Assembly: GCF_000956545.1 (NCBI RefSeq)
Contig: NZ_JYIT01000057.1
Span: 1-49,232 of the forward strand
Source: Microbacterium azadirachtae
GTDB taxonomy: Bacteria > Actinomycetota > Actinomycetes > Actinomycetales > Microbacteriaceae
Direction: 5' to 3'
Length of the DNA stretch: 49,232 bases
Under the pieces are notes generated by a model. The model did no database searches. It saw nothing but the letters and a program-made list of their open reading frames with translations, and was not told the origin of the DNA. Positions 1 to 7,081 of the stretch are shown here, piece after piece. The translations under genes and the position numbers were made by a program. How positions within the stretch are numbered: position 1 is the first letter of the stretch; each line of letters starts with the position of its first letter.

Positions 1-603
1 CTGCGCGACCTGGATCTCGACGTGGCGCCGGGGGAGCGGATCCTCGTGACCGGATCCAGCGGCGCGGGCAAGTCCACCCTCGCCGCGGTGCTCGTCGGCT
101 TCCTCCGCAGCGGAGGCTCGTACCGGATCGGCGAGGACGACGCGGGCCGCGTCTCCGGGCCCGAGCTGCGCCGGCACGTCGGGCTGTGCGAGCAGGATCC
201 GATGCTGTTCGACGAGGACATCCGCCAGAACCTCCTGTTCGCGCGGGAGACGGCGACCGATGCGGACCTGCTCGCCGTGCTCGACCGGGTCGGGCTCGCC
301 GGCTGGGTCGCCGGGCGCGGCGGTCTCGACGCCCGCGTGGGGGAGCGGGGCGCGCTGATCTCGGGCGGCCAGGCGCAGCGCCTCGCGCTCGCCCGGGCGC
401 TGCTGCGCGGCTTCCCGGTGCTCGTGCTCGACGAGCCGACCGCGGGAGTGGATCCCGACGCGTCGGACGCGCTGCTGCGCGACCTCCTCGGCGCCGCCGG
501 GCGACAGACCGTGATCCTGGTCTCGCACGTCGCGCCGCCCGATGGCCTGGTCGACCGCACCGTACGGCTCGACGCCGGCCGTATCCTCCCCGTCGCGGGC
601 TGA
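1..603 (+). CDS. cydC: CydC-type ABC exporter subunit, C-terminal part (5' end outside window)
   Basis: The reading frame is open from the first base, so the gene begins upstream and only its nucleotide-binding domain is seen. Visible motifs are Walker A GSSGAGKST, the Q-loop in CEQDPMLFDEDIRQNL, an ABC signature ISGGQAQRLALARAL and Walker B VLVLDEPTAGVD, followed by the H-loop SHVAP. The spacing and wording match the CydC half of the CydDC exporter, which moves thiols (cysteine, glutathione or equivalents) out of the cytoplasm and is needed for cytochrome bd assembly. The membrane domain is not in the window, so another exporter-type ABC half-transporter cannot be excluded. Confidence 0.7.
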   Translation: MRDLDLDVAPGERILVTGSSGAGKSTLAAVLVGFLRSGGSYRIGEDDAGRVSGPELRRHVGLCEQDPMLFDEDIRQNLLFARETATDADLLAVLDRVGLAGWVAGRGGLDARVGERGALISGGQAQRLALARALLRGFPVLVLDEPTAGVDPDASDALLRDLLGAAGRQTVILVSHVAPPDGLVDRTVRLDAGRILPVAG

Positions 604-686
604 CGTCGCGGCGTGCGTGCCGACGCCCGCGGCCGCCGCGCCGGGACCCGGGCTCGTCAGCCGGGCCCCGCGCGGTCGGACCCGGG

Positions 687-1058
687 TCAGGCCGCGATCC
701 CCGGGATCTCGTCGAGTCGGCGGAACACGGGGATCCCGCGTCCTTCGGCGATCGCGACGTCCTGGTCGGCTCCGCGGGACTCGCCCGGAAGGCGCAGCAC
801 GGCGTCGCAGTGCTGCAGCAGGCGTTCGGCTGTCGGGTACATCACCTCGGCCGCGAGGGGGTCGCCCGGGCCGGTCGCTCCGGCGCTGGACAACACGGGC
901 AGCGCGACCCATTCGCCGATCATCGGGATGTGACCGGCGCGGAAGATCGGCCACGCCGCCTCCTCGAGCCGGGCGAGGTTCTGCGCCATGAGGCCGGGGT
1001 CTCCGCCGGTGCCCGAGGCGTAGGGGCCGGCGATGAGGATCATGAGTGGTTTCGTCAT
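687..1058 (-). CDS. DUF4406 / nucleoside 2-deoxyribosyltransferase-like protein
   Basis: This 123-residue protein begins MTKPLMILIAGPYASGTGG and carries LARLEEAAWPIFRAGHIPMIGEW, a strand-loop-helix pattern typical of the small DUF4406 proteins in the nucleoside deoxyribosyltransferase superfamily. CDAVLRLPGESRGADQDVAIAEGRGIPVF matches the family's second half. The substrate is unknown. It is divergent from the DeoR-type gene with only 47 bp between starts. On the minus strand TATTGT lies 7 nt before its ATG, so the mRNA is probably leaderless. Confidence 0.7.
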   Translation of the reverse strand: MTKPLMILIAGPYASGTGGDPGLMAQNLARLEEAAWPIFRAGHIPMIGEWVALPVLSSAGATGPGDPLAAEVMYPTAERLLQHCDAVLRLPGESRGADQDVAIAEGRGIPVFRRLDEIPGIAA

Positions 1059-1105
1059 GTCGGGTACAATACAGCAGGAACGTGCAACAATCGGAAGGAA
1101 TCGGA

Positions 1106-1861
1106 ATGCTTGCTGCGGCGCGCAAGGAGATGCTGCTCGAACGGCTCCACCGTGACGGGCGCCTCGTCGCCAAGGAGGTCGCCGCCGAACTGGGGCTGTC
1201 CGAGGACAGCATCCGCCGGGATCTGCGGGAGCTGGATGCGGCGGGACTCGCCGTGCGGGTCTACGGCGGTGCCCTTCCTGCCTCGCCGGCCGTCGTCGAC
1301 TACGGCAGGCGAGCGGCGGTGTCGCCGGCCAGCAAGGAGCGGGTCGCCCGCGCGGCCGCAGCCCTCATCGAGCCCGGCGCGACCGTCATCCTCGACGGCG
1401 GCACGACGACCCTCGCCGTCGTCGCCGCGCTCCCGCTCGACAGGTCGTGCACGGTCATCACGCACAGCCCGACGATCGCCGCGGCCCTGCTCGACCATGC
1501 CGCAGACGTGTTCCTCATCGGCGGACAGCTGTTCAAGCACTCCGCGGTCGCCTGCGGTGCGGCGGCGATGGAGGCCGCGCAGCGGATCAGCGCCGACCTG
1601 TTCCTGCTCGGCGTCACGGGCGTGCATCCCACGACGGGTCTCACCACGGGGGATCCGGACGAGGCGGCGATGAAGCGGGCGCTGGCGGCGCGGGCCGCCG
1701 AGACGTTCGTCCTGGCGAGCGAGGAGAAGCTCGGAGCGGCGTCGCGGTTCGGCGTCCTGACGCTCGACGAGGTCGCAGGCGTCGTCACGGATGTGCCCGC
1801 CGACGACCCGACCGTCCGCGCGCTCGCGGAGGCCGGGGTCCGCATCGTCGCCGCGGACTGA
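1106..1861 (+). CDS. DeoR family transcriptional regulator
   Basis: This 251-residue protein starts MLAAARKEMLLERLHRDG; a GGAAGGAA ribosome site just upstream supports this ATG over the longer open frame. Residues ~5-60 form the DeoR winged helix-turn-helix (VAAELGLSEDSIRRDLRELDAAG), followed by the GGA linker. The rest is a sugar-phosphate-sensing DeoRC domain (VILDGGTTTLAVVAALP, FLIGGQLFKHS, DLFLLGVTGVHPTTGLT). Members usually repress sugar or nucleoside catabolic genes and respond to phosphorylated intermediates. The neighbouring divergent DUF4406 gene is the obvious local target, but the ligand cannot be read from sequence. Confidence 0.85.
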   Translation: MLAAARKEMLLERLHRDGRLVAKEVAAELGLSEDSIRRDLRELDAAGLAVRVYGGALPASPAVVDYGRRAAVSPASKERVARAAAALIEPGATVILDGGTTTLAVVAALPLDRSCTVITHSPTIAAALLDHAADVFLIGGQLFKHSAVACGAAAMEAAQRISADLFLLGVTGVHPTTGLTTGDPDEAAMKRALAARAAETFVLASEEKLGAASRFGVLTLDEVAGVVTDVPADDPTVRALAEAGVRIVAAD

Positions 1862-1931
1862 CCGCGCGGGAGCGGCTGGTCCCGCGAAACCGTGCGGAAC
1901 CGGCGGCGTGAACGCGCCTACGCTTTTCACT

Positions 1932-2984
1932 ATGACGAGCCCCCGAGGAGCGCTGCTGGTGGGCAGCGTGAACTACGACGACGCCGAGACCACGATGCGC
2001 ACCGCGGCAGAGCTGCTCGGTCCGCGGCTGCGGCGCATCCCCGACGGCGAGGTCGGGATCCGGTTCCACTGGATCATGTTCCAGCCGGATGTGCTCGGTC
2101 AGGCCGACGGCATCGAGCGCGTGGGCGCGGAGCGGATCCCGTTCGGCGCGGGCCTCGACGCCCGCCCGCTGCGGATCGCCGGCGGGGCGGACGCCGCGTC
2201 GATCGTGCTGCCGCCGCTCGGCTATGCGGCCGCGGCGAAGGAGTCGTACGGCACGTTCCTGCGCCTGCGCGCGGAGGGGGCGATTGCCGACGACGTGCGG
2301 TTCCAGGTGTCGCTGCCGACGCCGCTCGCCGTCATCGCGTCGTTCTTCTCCGGGGATGACCGTGCGGCGATCGAGCCCGTCTACACGGCGGCGATGCTTC
2401 GCGAGCTCGCCGAGATCCTCGACGCGATCCCGCAGGCGGATCTCGCAATCCAATGGGACGTCGCGAGCGAGATCGGCATCATCGAGCGTGCGGCGGGCTA
2501 CGGCAAGGTCATGGAGGCGTGGTGGCCCGGCGACCCGTTCGACGGGCTGGTCGCACGGCTGGCGGAGCTTATCGATGAGGTGCCCTCCGGCGTCGAGGTC
2601 GGTGTGCACCTCTGCTACGGCGACGCGGCCGAGAGGCACTTCATCGAGCCCGCCGATGCCGCGACCCTCGTGCGCTACGCGAACGCCGTCATCGCCGCAG
2701 CGCACCGCCCGCTCACCTGGCTGCACCTGCCGGTGCCGATCGAGCGCGACGACGACGCGTACTTCGCGCCGCTCGACGGGCTCGCCCTCGGCGATCAGAC
2801 GGAGCTCTACCTCGGCCTCGTGCATCGCGAGGACGGGGCGGACGGAGCCCTCCGCCGCATCGCGGCCGCGGCGCCGCACGCGCCGCAGTTCGGCGTCGCG
2901 ACCGAGTGCGGCATCGGCCGCGCTCCCGCCGGATCCACTGAGGGGATCCTCCGCACCCACGCCGAGGTCGCCGAAGCCTGGTGA
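1932..2984 (+). CDS. MetE/UROD-like TIM-barrel protein
   Basis: This 350-residue protein resembles the C-terminal catalytic barrel of cobalamin-independent methionine synthase but stands alone. It carries H226-L-C228 in VGVHLCYGD and C326 in VATECGIGR. These resemble the zinc ligands that bind the homocysteine thiol in MetE (H-x-C, then a later C). The N-terminal half of full MetE is missing, so a methyltetrahydrofolate-triglutamate methyltransferase role is not assured; it may be another thiol alkyltransferase. The start was chosen because TACGCT (1919-1924) sits 7 nt before this ATG (leaderless layout) and the family opening LLVGSVNYDD follows directly. Confidence 0.6.
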   Translation: MTSPRGALLVGSVNYDDAETTMRTAAELLGPRLRRIPDGEVGIRFHWIMFQPDVLGQADGIERVGAERIPFGAGLDARPLRIAGGADAASIVLPPLGYAAAAKESYGTFLRLRAEGAIADDVRFQVSLPTPLAVIASFFSGDDRAAIEPVYTAAMLRELAEILDAIPQADLAIQWDVASEIGIIERAAGYGKVMEAWWPGDPFDGLVARLAELIDEVPSGVEVGVHLCYGDAAERHFIEPADAATLVRYANAVIAAAHRPLTWLHLPVPIERDDDAYFAPLDGLALGDQTELYLGLVHREDGADGALRRIAAAAPHAPQFGVATECGIGRAPAGSTEGILRTHAEVAEAW

Positions 2985-3092
2985 CCACGGTGCAGGGCCT
3001 TGCGGCCGCGAGAGGGGATCCCGTCCAGGCGACGCGCCCGGCCGGATCCGCTCGATTCGCGATCGATCCCGCGGTCGCGTAAGCTTGTCCGC

Positions 3093-3183
3093 GGTGACGT
3101 GTCCGAGCGGCCGAAGGTGCAACTCTCGAAAAGTTGTGTAGGGTAACCCCCTACCGTGGGTTCAAATCCCACCGTCACCGCCA
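3093..3183 (+). tRNA. tRNA-Ser (anticodon CGA), CCA encoded
   Basis: The acceptor arm GGTGACG (3093-3099) pairs with CGTCACC (3173-3179), followed by G and an encoded CCA. The anticodon stem CAACT/AGTTG holds the loop CTCGAAA, giving anticodon CGA at 3127-3129, which reads UCG serine codons. A long variable arm (GTAGGG/CCCTAC) and the T arm GTGGGTTCAAATCCCAC identify a class II serine tRNA. Its 3' 27 nt are the attachment site of the island that follows. Confidence 0.95.
3157..3183 (+). repeat. attL: 3' end of tRNA-Ser, direct repeat with 13943-13969
   Basis: These 27 nt (T-arm 3' half through CCA, starting TGGGTTCAAATCCCACC) recur exactly at 13943-13969. Identity stops at the base before and the base after. 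A tRNA 3' end duplicated downstream is the standard footprint of tyrosine-recombinase integration. Confidence 0.9.
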
Positions 3184-3185
3184 CC

Positions 3186-3232
3186 ACGAAGGCCCCGAAT
3201 CCCCTGGAAATACTGGGATGCGGGGCCTTCGT
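3186..3232 (+). terminator. Hairpin after tRNA-Ser
   Basis: GAAGGCCCCG (3188-3197) pairs perfectly with CGGGGCCTTC (3221-3230), with an inner ATCCC/GGGAT stem. It begins 5 nt after the tRNA CCA. Because it lies outside the duplicated 27 nt, it is probably supplied by the island; the original tRNA terminator would be the one at 13972-13997. Confidence 0.75.
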
Positions 3233-3252
3233 CATGCGCGAGCGGTGCATGG

Positions 3253-3270
3253 CGGTAACGCAGCGGTAAC
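3253..3270 (+). repeat. Left copy of 18-bp imperfect repeat near island end
   Basis: CGGTAACGCAGCGGTAAC matches 13821-13838 with two mismatches. It contains the internal repeat GCGGTAACG. Each copy lies about 70-105 bp inside an att end, so these may be integrase arm-binding sites. Confidence 0.45.
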
Positions 3271-3421
3271 GCGCTGTAAAGCCTGTGCGCGAGTGGGTGG
3301 TTCGGCGTTCATGCCGGATAGGCTCCTGGAGCGTCCACGTCCTGCGAACTGGGCGGGGGGTGTTGCCGAGCTGAACAGCTGATGGCGCCTTCAAGGGAAG
3401 CTCATGACGAAAGGGGCGTCT

Positions 3422-4849
3422 ATGTCCGACTCTGTGAGAAAAAGCACCGGAATCGGAGTTATCGGCGCGGGGTTCCAATCCCGCGTCAATGTCATCCCGG
3501 CTCTGAGGCTCGCGGAAGTCCCTGTCGTCGCACTCGCGACAAGGAGCGCGGCCAGCGCTCAGCGCGCGGCGAGCCTCTTCGGCGAGCGAACCGCGGCCTA
3601 TGGCAGCGCCGACGAGCTCCTGACAGACGCAGCGGTTGCGGGTGTGATCATCGTGGCTCAGCCTGACGACCAGGTGCAGATCGTCGAGGACGCCGTCATA
3701 GCTGGCAAGCATGTGCTGGTCGAGAAGCCGCTGGGACTCACTGCTGAGCAGGCGCGACAGGTGGCGCGCCTGGCCGATCAGCATGGCGTTTCGGTGTCCG
3801 TGGCGTTCATGAAGCGATTCGCGCCGGTGTATCGGCAGCTGAAGGCGGCGATCGACGACGGGACTCTCGGTCGGCTGCAGTCGTTCACCCTGGCGTTCGC
3901 GTGCGACAGCTCCTCGTTCGCCGCCTCTCCGCGAGAGCATCTGCTGTATGCCGCGATACACATGATCGACCTCACGCGGTGGCTGTTCGGGGAAGCCGGC
4001 TCGGTCGTGACCGCGATGAATCGCGACGGACAATCGCTGTCCCTCTCGGTGGCGATCACCTTCGGCAGCGGCGTGGTCGGCACTCTCGATCTGGTGAGCG
4101 CTCCGAGCCGCCAGTCCGAGGTCGAAGCGATGACCGTGTGCGGAGACGAGGGGTGGGCCGAGACCACCGGCAGTCGAGAGCTCGTCATCCACCGCTCCGC
4201 ACTTTCTGACGGCGACTTCACCAGTGTCGGGGACGTCGCCACGCGCTTCACCGCGCCGGAGAGCACGATGTCGGGCGGGGCGGCAGACCTGCACCATCGG
4301 GGGTTCGTCGGTGAGATGCGCTACTTCGAGGCCGTGGTCCGTGGCGAGCGCAGCCCGCTGAGCTCCGCGTGGGACAACGTGCGCACGATGGAGCTCTGCG
4401 ACCTGATCCTCGCGTCGACGCAGGATTCACCAGAGCCGACGGAGTGGGCGCTGGGAAGTCCCGGACCAGTTCGCGAGGAGTTCGTCCGGCGCATCGTTGA
4501 GGGAAGCAAGTCGGGATCAACGACGCTCTCGCTCGCCTACCGGATGAGCGGCGAACGGATGCCGGCTGTCGGAGACCGGCGGATGCTGATCGATTCGACC
4601 GGGCAGCCCGCGGCTCTCGTCGAGTACACGCACGTTCACGAGGGTCTGCTCGGCGAGGTTCCCCGCTCTGTGAGCATCCATGAGAACGCGGAGCACGCGG
4701 ACTTCGTGCGATCGCATCTCGAGTACTTCGACACTCTGGCGCCAGACGTGAGGGCCTTCCTGGGCGACGATGACTGGAGCCCCACGAGCGATTCGCAGGT
4801 CGTCTCGACGGTGTTCCGCCTGATCCGAGCGGTGGTTCCGTCCGCCTGA
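3422..4849 (+). CDS. Gfo/Idh/MocA oxidoreductase fused to a C-terminal ASCH domain
   Basis: The first ~335 residues are a Gfo/Idh/MocA dehydrogenase. The Rossmann motif GVIGAGFQSR is near the N-terminus, E101-K102-P103 is the family EKP motif, and HLLYAAIHMIDLTRWLFG belongs to the catalytic C-terminal fold. The reaction would be NAD(P)-dependent oxidation of a sugar, inositol or similar polyol. From ~338 to 475 the same frame continues into an ASCH domain: GSKSGSTTLSLAYRMSGERM, PAVGDRRMLIDSTGQPAALV and a closing VVSTVFRLI. ASCH folds are PUA-like RNA or nucleotide binders. This fusion is not one I recognise. GAAAGGGG favours ATG 3422; ATG 3404, six codons earlier, is possible. It is the first gene of the island cluster. 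Confidence 0.8.
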   Translation: MSDSVRKSTGIGVIGAGFQSRVNVIPALRLAEVPVVALATRSAASAQRAASLFGERTAAYGSADELLTDAAVAGVIIVAQPDDQVQIVEDAVIAGKHVLVEKPLGLTAEQARQVARLADQHGVSVSVAFMKRFAPVYRQLKAAIDDGTLGRLQSFTLAFACDSSSFAASPREHLLYAAIHMIDLTRWLFGEAGSVVTAMNRDGQSLSLSVAITFGSGVVGTLDLVSAPSRQSEVEAMTVCGDEGWAETTGSRELVIHRSALSDGDFTSVGDVATRFTAPESTMSGGAADLHHRGFVGEMRYFEAVVRGERSPLSSAWDNVRTMELCDLILASTQDSPEPTEWALGSPGPVREEFVRRIVEGSKSGSTTLSLAYRMSGERMPAVGDRRMLIDSTGQPAALVEYTHVHEGLLGEVPRSVSIHENAEHADFVRSHLEYFDTLAPDVRAFLGDDDWSPTSDSQVVSTVFRLIRAVVPSA

Positions 4850-4914
4850 GGCCTGGGTCGGCATGACGATCAGACGCACACTCGACGGTGCCCATGATCG
4901 GGCAGGATGGGAAC

Positions 4915-5487
4915 ATGCCTCGAATCGTGGATCCACAGGAGCGCACCGACGAGATACTCGGGGCTGCGATCAAGATCCTCAGCGAAGGCGGGTTCGCGCG
5001 ACTCACTCTCAGCAACCTCGCGAAGGAGCTCGGCGGCTCGATCCGCCTGGTGACGCACTATTTCCGCAATCGTGAGGAACTCATCCACGGTATTGTCGAA
5101 CGCTTGACTCGCGAGACGGACGTCATCCTGGACGAGCTTCGTTCCCTCGATGACCCGCGGGAGCGTCTCCGTCGGGCGCTCGCCTGGTTCCTGCTGGGGG
5201 ACCTCCAGGACACGCGCGAGGAGAGCGTTCGGTTGGCTCTTCGAGATCATCAAGGAGACCCCGCCGTCGACGAGTTCTTCGACGTGGTCGAGCCATCCAT
5301 GAGACGTGTGCTCCGCGTCGCCCTGGGCGGAGACGAGACGACCGAGGTCCACGAGTCCGACGTGGATCTCCTGCGCATCTGGACCAGTGGTATCGCCCTC
5401 AACGCGATCGAGCGACCAGCCCTATGGACGATCGAACACCAGGAGCGCGCGCTCGATCACCTGCTGCAGGTCTTCACGTCTCGCTAG
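4915..5487 (+). CDS. TetR family transcriptional regulator
   Basis: This 190-residue protein starts MPRIVDPQERTDEILGAA. Residues ~10-55 are the TetR helix-turn-helix (GGFARLTLSNLAKELGGSIRLVTHYFRNREELI). The remainder is an alpha-helical ligand domain with no recognisable subfamily. It lies between the oxidoreductase-ASCH gene and the transporter cluster in the same orientation. The palindrome at 5541-5556, just after its stop and before the transporter, is its likely operator. The start at 4915 follows GGATGGGA; an upstream ATG at 4888 would add nine residues. Confidence 0.85.
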   Translation: MPRIVDPQERTDEILGAAIKILSEGGFARLTLSNLAKELGGSIRLVTHYFRNREELIHGIVERLTRETDVILDELRSLDDPRERLRRALAWFLLGDLQDTREESVRLALRDHQGDPAVDEFFDVVEPSMRRVLRVALGGDETTEVHESDVDLLRIWTSGIALNAIERPALWTIEHQERALDHLLQVFTSR

Positions 5488-5540
5488 CGCCACACGAAAC
5501 AAGATCGTAACCACGAAGAAATCACTGCACGCCGTTTTTA

Positions 5541-5556
5541 TGTAAAAGTCTTTACA
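5541..5556. promoter_or_regulatory. Candidate TetR operator, TGTAAA-N4-TTTACA
   Basis: A 6-4-6 inverted repeat, TGTAAAAGTCTTTACA, lies in the AT-rich gap between the tetR stop and the transporter start, about 100 bp before the latter. The position fits a repressor site for the downstream four-gene catabolic set. Confidence 0.5.
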
Positions 5557-5654
5557 TCTCTTCGGATGGGGGCCATGATGGCTCTCATGCCACCGGCGGC
5601 ATCCCGCGTCGGCGACTTCCGAAATCCCGCGAAGACGAAAGTGTGGAACTGCCG

Positions 5655-7016
5655 ATGCGATTGACAACAGGAGTAAGCACGGCCTACGGCCTCGGATCCT
5701 TCATCCGTGTCGGTGAGAACCTCATCGGCTTCTACCTGCTCTTCTACCTGACGACCGAAGTGGGGCTTCCTGCCGGTACGGCAGGACTCATCAGCGGGGC
5801 ATCGGTGCTGCTCGGAGCACTGCTGAGCCCGATGATCGGAGTCGTCTCCGATCGCTCGAGGTCTCGGTGGGGTCGCCGCCGGCCGTTCCTGCTGATCGCG
5901 GGTGTGCCGACCATGGCCCTGCTGGCGCTGCTGTTCACGAAGGTCGACTTCGGTGGTGCCACGTCGACGTACTACTTCGTCGTGGCGGCGGCGTACATCA
6001 TCGCCTACTACTGCTTCCTCGTGCCCTACGACGCGCTCGGTGCGGTGCTGACGGAGGATGCGGGGCGCCGCGCGACCATCCGTGCCATCTGCACGGCGGC
6101 GCTGTACCTCTCGGTTCTCGTCGGCGGTTTCCTCGTGCTGCAGCTGCAGACACTGTTCGCCCCGGCCTACGGCTCTGCGACGGCATGGACGCTCGCCGTC
6201 GTGGTGAGCTGCAGCCTCCCGGGCGGCGTGTTCGCTCTCCTGGCCTGGCGTGCCACTCGTGGCTACGAATCTCAGGGTGCTGTCCTCGATGAATCCTCTG
6301 TCTCCTTCAAGTCCGTCGGCCGCGTTCTGCGGATGCGTCCGGTGATCGTCATCCTGGTCTGGGCGCTCATCTACTTCTTCGCGAACGCTGTACTGGCCGG
6401 CACCATCGTGTATGCGGCGGTGTACGTCCTCGGGCTCGACGAGGGAACAGCGTCGACACTGTTCTTGATCAGCGCGCTCGCCACATTCGTGAGTGTCGCT
6501 CCGGCAGCCTTCCTCGCCCGTCGCATCGGCAAGCGTGCGACGCTCGTCTACGCGATCATCTTCTTCGTGATCGTCGCCGGCATCGTGCTGCTCGTCGGAT
6601 TCAATGGATACGCCCAGGCTGCTGTGCTCGCCGGCGCGTTCGGAGTAACGAACTCCATCGCCCTCGTGTGCAGCTACGCGATGGTCTATGACCTGCGCGA
6701 GGTCACCGAGCTGCGGTGCGGGCAGGATCTCACCGCTCTCCTCGTCGGCCTCTTCACGCTGCTCATCGGAGTGACGAGCTCGTTCGCGCCGGTGGTCATT
6801 GGTGCGCTCCTCGAAGCCGCCGCCTTTGACCCGATGTCGGCCGCGTCCCCCGCCGTCGCGAGCGTTCTGGTCGCCTTCCAGACCTGGGTGCCAGCCGGGC
6901 TGCTGCTCCTGTCTGTGGTGCCGCTCGCGTTCTGGAATGTGAATGAACGGCGTCATGCCGCGATCGTCGAAGAGCTTCGCACAGCTCAGGTCGAGGTCGA
7001 GCACGCGTCACCCTGA
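5655..7016 (+). CDS. GPH/MFS-type sugar:cation symporter
   Basis: This protein of about 453 residues has twelve predicted hydrophobic spans. The loop SDRSRSRWGRRRPFLLIAG is the hallmark of the glycoside-pentoside-hexuronide (MelB/SLC45-like) branch of the MFS. Proteins of this branch import sugars or glycosides with cations across the cytoplasmic membrane. Here the neighbours are amide and amine enzymes, so the cargo may be a glycoconjugate or amide. ATG 5655 is chosen by the fit of MRLTTGVSTAYGLGSF to family N-termini; GTG 5643 is the alternative and no strong ribosome site decides. It opens the set of four genes behind the palindrome. Confidence 0.75.
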   Translation: MRLTTGVSTAYGLGSFIRVGENLIGFYLLFYLTTEVGLPAGTAGLISGASVLLGALLSPMIGVVSDRSRSRWGRRRPFLLIAGVPTMALLALLFTKVDFGGATSTYYFVVAAAYIIAYYCFLVPYDALGAVLTEDAGRRATIRAICTAALYLSVLVGGFLVLQLQTLFAPAYGSATAWTLAVVVSCSLPGGVFALLAWRATRGYESQGAVLDESSVSFKSVGRVLRMRPVIVILVWALIYFFANAVLAGTIVYAAVYVLGLDEGTASTLFLISALATFVSVAPAAFLARRIGKRATLVYAIIFFVIVAGIVLLVGFNGYAQAAVLAGAFGVTNSIALVCSYAMVYDLREVTELRCGQDLTALLVGLFTLLIGVTSSFAPVVIGALLEAAAFDPMSAASPAVASVLVAFQTWVPAGLLLLSVVPLAFWNVNERRHAAIVEELRTAQVEVEHASP

Positions 7017-7081
7017 ACCCTCGCCGAGCGTGGCGACTGCGCCGAACAACAGAACCCCACTGAAATACAAGGAATCTCATC

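Noticed and set aside
186..1673. 495-codon open frame spanning cydC and the DeoR gene
   Set aside because: Crosses an antisense gene and reads real genes in the wrong frame.
3134..3382. 82-codon ORF starting inside the tRNA
   Set aside because: Begins in the tRNA, passes through the terminator hairpin, and has no recognisable domain.
4300..4849. ASCH part as a separate gene
   Set aside because: There is no stop, start with ribosome site or frame change between the dehydrogenase and ASCH parts.
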